Origin: Anaeromyxobacteraceae bacterium
GTDB lineage: Bacteria; Myxococcota; Myxococcia; Myxococcales; Anaeromyxobacteraceae
Reading direction: 5' to 3'
DNA: 5,892 nt
NCBI GenBank assembly: GCA_027349605.1
Contig: DAIEMM010000086.1
Coordinates: 1-5,892 of the forward strand
The notes beneath the pieces were generated by a model. That model was given only the letters and a program-made list of their open reading frames with translations, was not told the origin of the DNA and ran no database searches. The translations under genes were made by a program, and so were the position numbers. Positions 4,227 to 5,892 of this stretch are shown one piece after another; position 1 is the stretch's first letter, and every line of letters starts with the position of its first letter.

Positions 4227-5892
4227 ATGCGTCAACACGTCGTCGACATCGTGCGAAGGGCGCTGGCCCGCGGCGCCGCCGAAGGGCGCTGGCCCGCCCT
4301 CGAGACGCCGTTCAGCGTCGATCCGCCCCGCGACCCCCGCCATGGCGACTTCCCGGTGAACGCGGCCATGGTCCTCGCCAGGCCGGCCGGGCGGCCGCCG
4401 CGCGAGCTGGCCCAGGGGCTCGTCGAGCTGCTCGGCGCCGAGGACGCCGGCCGGGCCATCGAGTCGATGGAGATCGCCGGACCCGGCTTCGTGAACGTGA
4501 GGCTGCGCCCGGAGGTCTGGCTGGCGGGGCTCGCCGAGGTGGAGCGCCAGGGGGCGCGCTTCGGCCGGAGCGAGGTGGGGAAGGGGAAGCGGGTCAACGT
4601 CGAGTTCGTCTCGGCCAACCCCACCGGACCCATGCACGTGGGGCACGGGCGGAACGCCGTCACCGGCGACGCGGTCGCGAGCCTGCTCGACTGGAGCGGC
4701 CACGCCGTCACCCGGGAGTACTACGTCAACGACTACGGCGCCCAGGTCCAGACGCTGGCCCGTTCGGTCCACCTCCGGTACCAGGAGCTCCTCGGCCGCG
4801 CCGTCGTCATGCCGCCGAAGAGCTACCCCGGCGAGTACGTGATCGCGATCGCGCGGTCGCTCGTCGCCGATCACGGACCGCGCTTCCTCGACGCTCCCGA
4901 GGGGGAGTGGCTCGACCTCTTCCGGGACCGTGCGGTGGCGCACGTCCTCGAGATGATCCGCTCCGACCTCGCCGCGGTCGACATCTCGTTCGACGTCTGG
5001 TCCTCGGAGAAGAGGCTCTACGACTCGGGGACCGTGCAGCGGTTCCTCGAGGAGCTCGAGGCGAAGGACCTCGTCTACTGGGGGAAGCTTCCTCCCCCCA
5101 AGTCGAGGAAGGGACAGCCGGCGCCGGCCGCGGGCGCGCCGAACGAGGAGGGGATCACCGAGGCCGACGACCTCCTGCTCTTCCGGTCCTCCCTCCACGG
5201 AGACGAGGTCGATCGTCCGGTCAAGAAGGCCGACGGCACGCCCACCTACTTCTGCGCCGACATCGCCTATCACTGGGAGAAGCGGCAGCGCGCCGACCAG
5301 CTCGTCGACGTCCTGGGCGCCGACCACGGCGGCTACGTCCCCCGGCTGGAGGCCGCACTGGAGGCCCTGGGCGCGTCCCGGCGCGACCTCCACGTGGTGC
5401 TCATCCAGATGGTGAACCTCACCCGCGGCGGCGAGGCCGTGAAGATGTCGAAGCGCGCGGGCACGGTGGTCTCCCTCCAGGAGGTGGTGGACGAGGTGGG
5501 GCGCGACGCCACCCGGTTCATGTTCCTCACCCGCCGCGCCGACGCCCAGCTCGACTTCGACCTGGAGCTGGCCAAGCGGCAGACGCTCGACAACCCGGTG
5601 TTCTACGTCCAGTACGGCCACGCCCGGCTGGCCCGGATCCTCGAGAAGGCGGCCGCGGCGGGAGCGCCTCCGGCCCGCTTCGACGCCGCGACCCTCTCGG
5701 TCCTCACCGCGCCGGAGGAGATGGACCTGGTCAAGCGCATCCTCTCCTTCCCCGACCTGGTGGCCGGTGCGGCGCTGGCCTGGGAGCCGCACCGGGTGGC
5801 CTTCTGGCTGCAGGAGACCATCGGCGCCTTCCACTCCTACTACACGCAGGGCAAGCGGACCGGCGAGCGCTTCATCGGTGCCGACCCGGTGA
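4227..5892 (+). CDS. argS: Arginyl-tRNA synthetase, 3' end cut by window edge
   Basis: Class I aminoacyl-tRNA synthetase charging tRNA-Arg with arginine in the cytoplasm. 555 codons are present with no stop before the right edge; the family usually has about 550-600 residues, so perhaps 30-40 C-terminal residues are missing. The N-terminal domain (about 1-95) contains DPPRDPRHGDFPVNAAMVLA and the family string IAGPGFVNVRL. The catalytic Rossmann domain carries NVEFVSANPTGP, the HIGH-type signature H137-V-G-H140, and K406-M-S-K-R410 as the KMSKS loop. DNPVFYVQYGHARL marks the start of the DALR anticodon-binding domain, and FHSYY lies near the cut end. Residues about 289-334 hold an extra PPPK-containing loop followed by GDEVDRPVKKADG, recalling alphaproteobacterial ArgRS. 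The ATG at 4227 fits family N-termini; a GTG at 4185 is an alternative. It is divergent from the nrfA-like remnant. Confidence 0.95.
   Translation, partial: MRQHVVDIVRRALARGAAEGRWPALETPFSVDPPRDPRHGDFPVNAAMVLARPAGRPPRELAQGLVELLGAEDAGRAIESMEIAGPGFVNVRLRPEVWLAGLAEVERQGARFGRSEVGKGKRVNVEFVSANPTGPMHVGHGRNAVTGDAVASLLDWSGHAVTREYYVNDYGAQVQTLARSVHLRYQELLGRAVVMPPKSYPGEYVIAIARSLVADHGPRFLDAPEGEWLDLFRDRAVAHVLEMIRSDLAAVDISFDVWSSEKRLYDSGTVQRFLEELEAKDLVYWGKLPPPKSRKGQPAPAAGAPNEEGITEADDLLLFRSSLHGDEVDRPVKKADGTPTYFCADIAYHWEKRQRADQLVDVLGADHGGYVPRLEAALEALGASRRDLHVVLIQMVNLTRGGEAVKMSKRAGTVVSLQEVVDEVGRDATRFMFLTRRADAQLDFDLELAKRQTLDNPVFYVQYGHARLARILEKAAAAGAPPARFDAATLSVLTAPEEMDLVKRILSFPDLVAGAALAWEPHRVAFWLQETIGAFHSYYTQGKRTGERFIGADPV

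Noticed and set aside
2660..4228. 522-codon open frame on the minus strand opposite the lapB-like gene
   Set aside because: Antisense to a gene with clear LapB features; the translation is Arg/Pro/Gly-rich with no motif. A GC-bias artefact.
4078..4359. 93-codon plus-strand open frame across the argS start
   Set aside because: It overlaps the N-terminus of ArgRS in another frame, has Pro/Ala/Arg-rich composition and no family feature.
4035..5834. 599-codon open frame on the minus strand opposite argS
   Set aside because: It is antisense to a fully recognisable ArgRS and its translation is Gly/Arg/Val/Leu/Asp low-complexity, as expected in GC-rich DNA. Only its last 32 codons, from 4133, are considered, as the leader of the remnant.

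Overview
The window is very GC-rich (roughly 70% by eye), with compact genes and strong third-position G/C bias. It fits the chromosome of a Gram-negative (diderm) bacterium. The order rpsA, sppA, HIT, lapB and then argS resembles Deltaproteobacteria-type lineages (Desulfobacterota/Myxococcota), but this is an inference from gene order and content, not a species identification. The content is mainly core housekeeping. I see no phage, transposon, CRISPR, tRNA or rRNA.

Layout: (1) positions 1-983 hold the 3' part of rpsA (ribosomal protein S1), cut by the left edge. (2) Positions 984-1147 are non-coding and hold three successive hairpins. The last has a 12-13 bp stem followed by a T-rich run and is a convincing intrinsic terminator. 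(3) Positions 1148-3871 hold three closely spaced co-directional genes, likely one operon: a membrane-anchored SppA-type signal peptide peptidase (S49), a HIT-family nucleotide hydrolase/phosphorylase, and a LapB (YciM)-like TPR protein with a C-terminal rubredoxin-type zinc ribbon. (4) Positions 3868-4133 on the minus strand hold an apparently broken gene. Its C-terminal 56-60 codons look like the end of the cytochrome c nitrite reductase NrfA, while the only nearby start codon opens a 32-codon hydrophobic leader in another frame. (5) From 4227 to the right edge runs argS (arginyl-tRNA synthetase), lacking only its last part.

Functionally the window joins translation (S1, ArgRS) to envelope quality control (SppA, LapB). 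In gammaproteobacteria such as E. coli, rpsA is followed by ihfB, lapA and lapB. Here lapB is still near rpsA, but ihfB and lapA are absent and sppA plus a HIT gene lie between. The most unusual item is the nrfA-like remnant wedged between lapB and argS. I found no evidence of a wholly new system.
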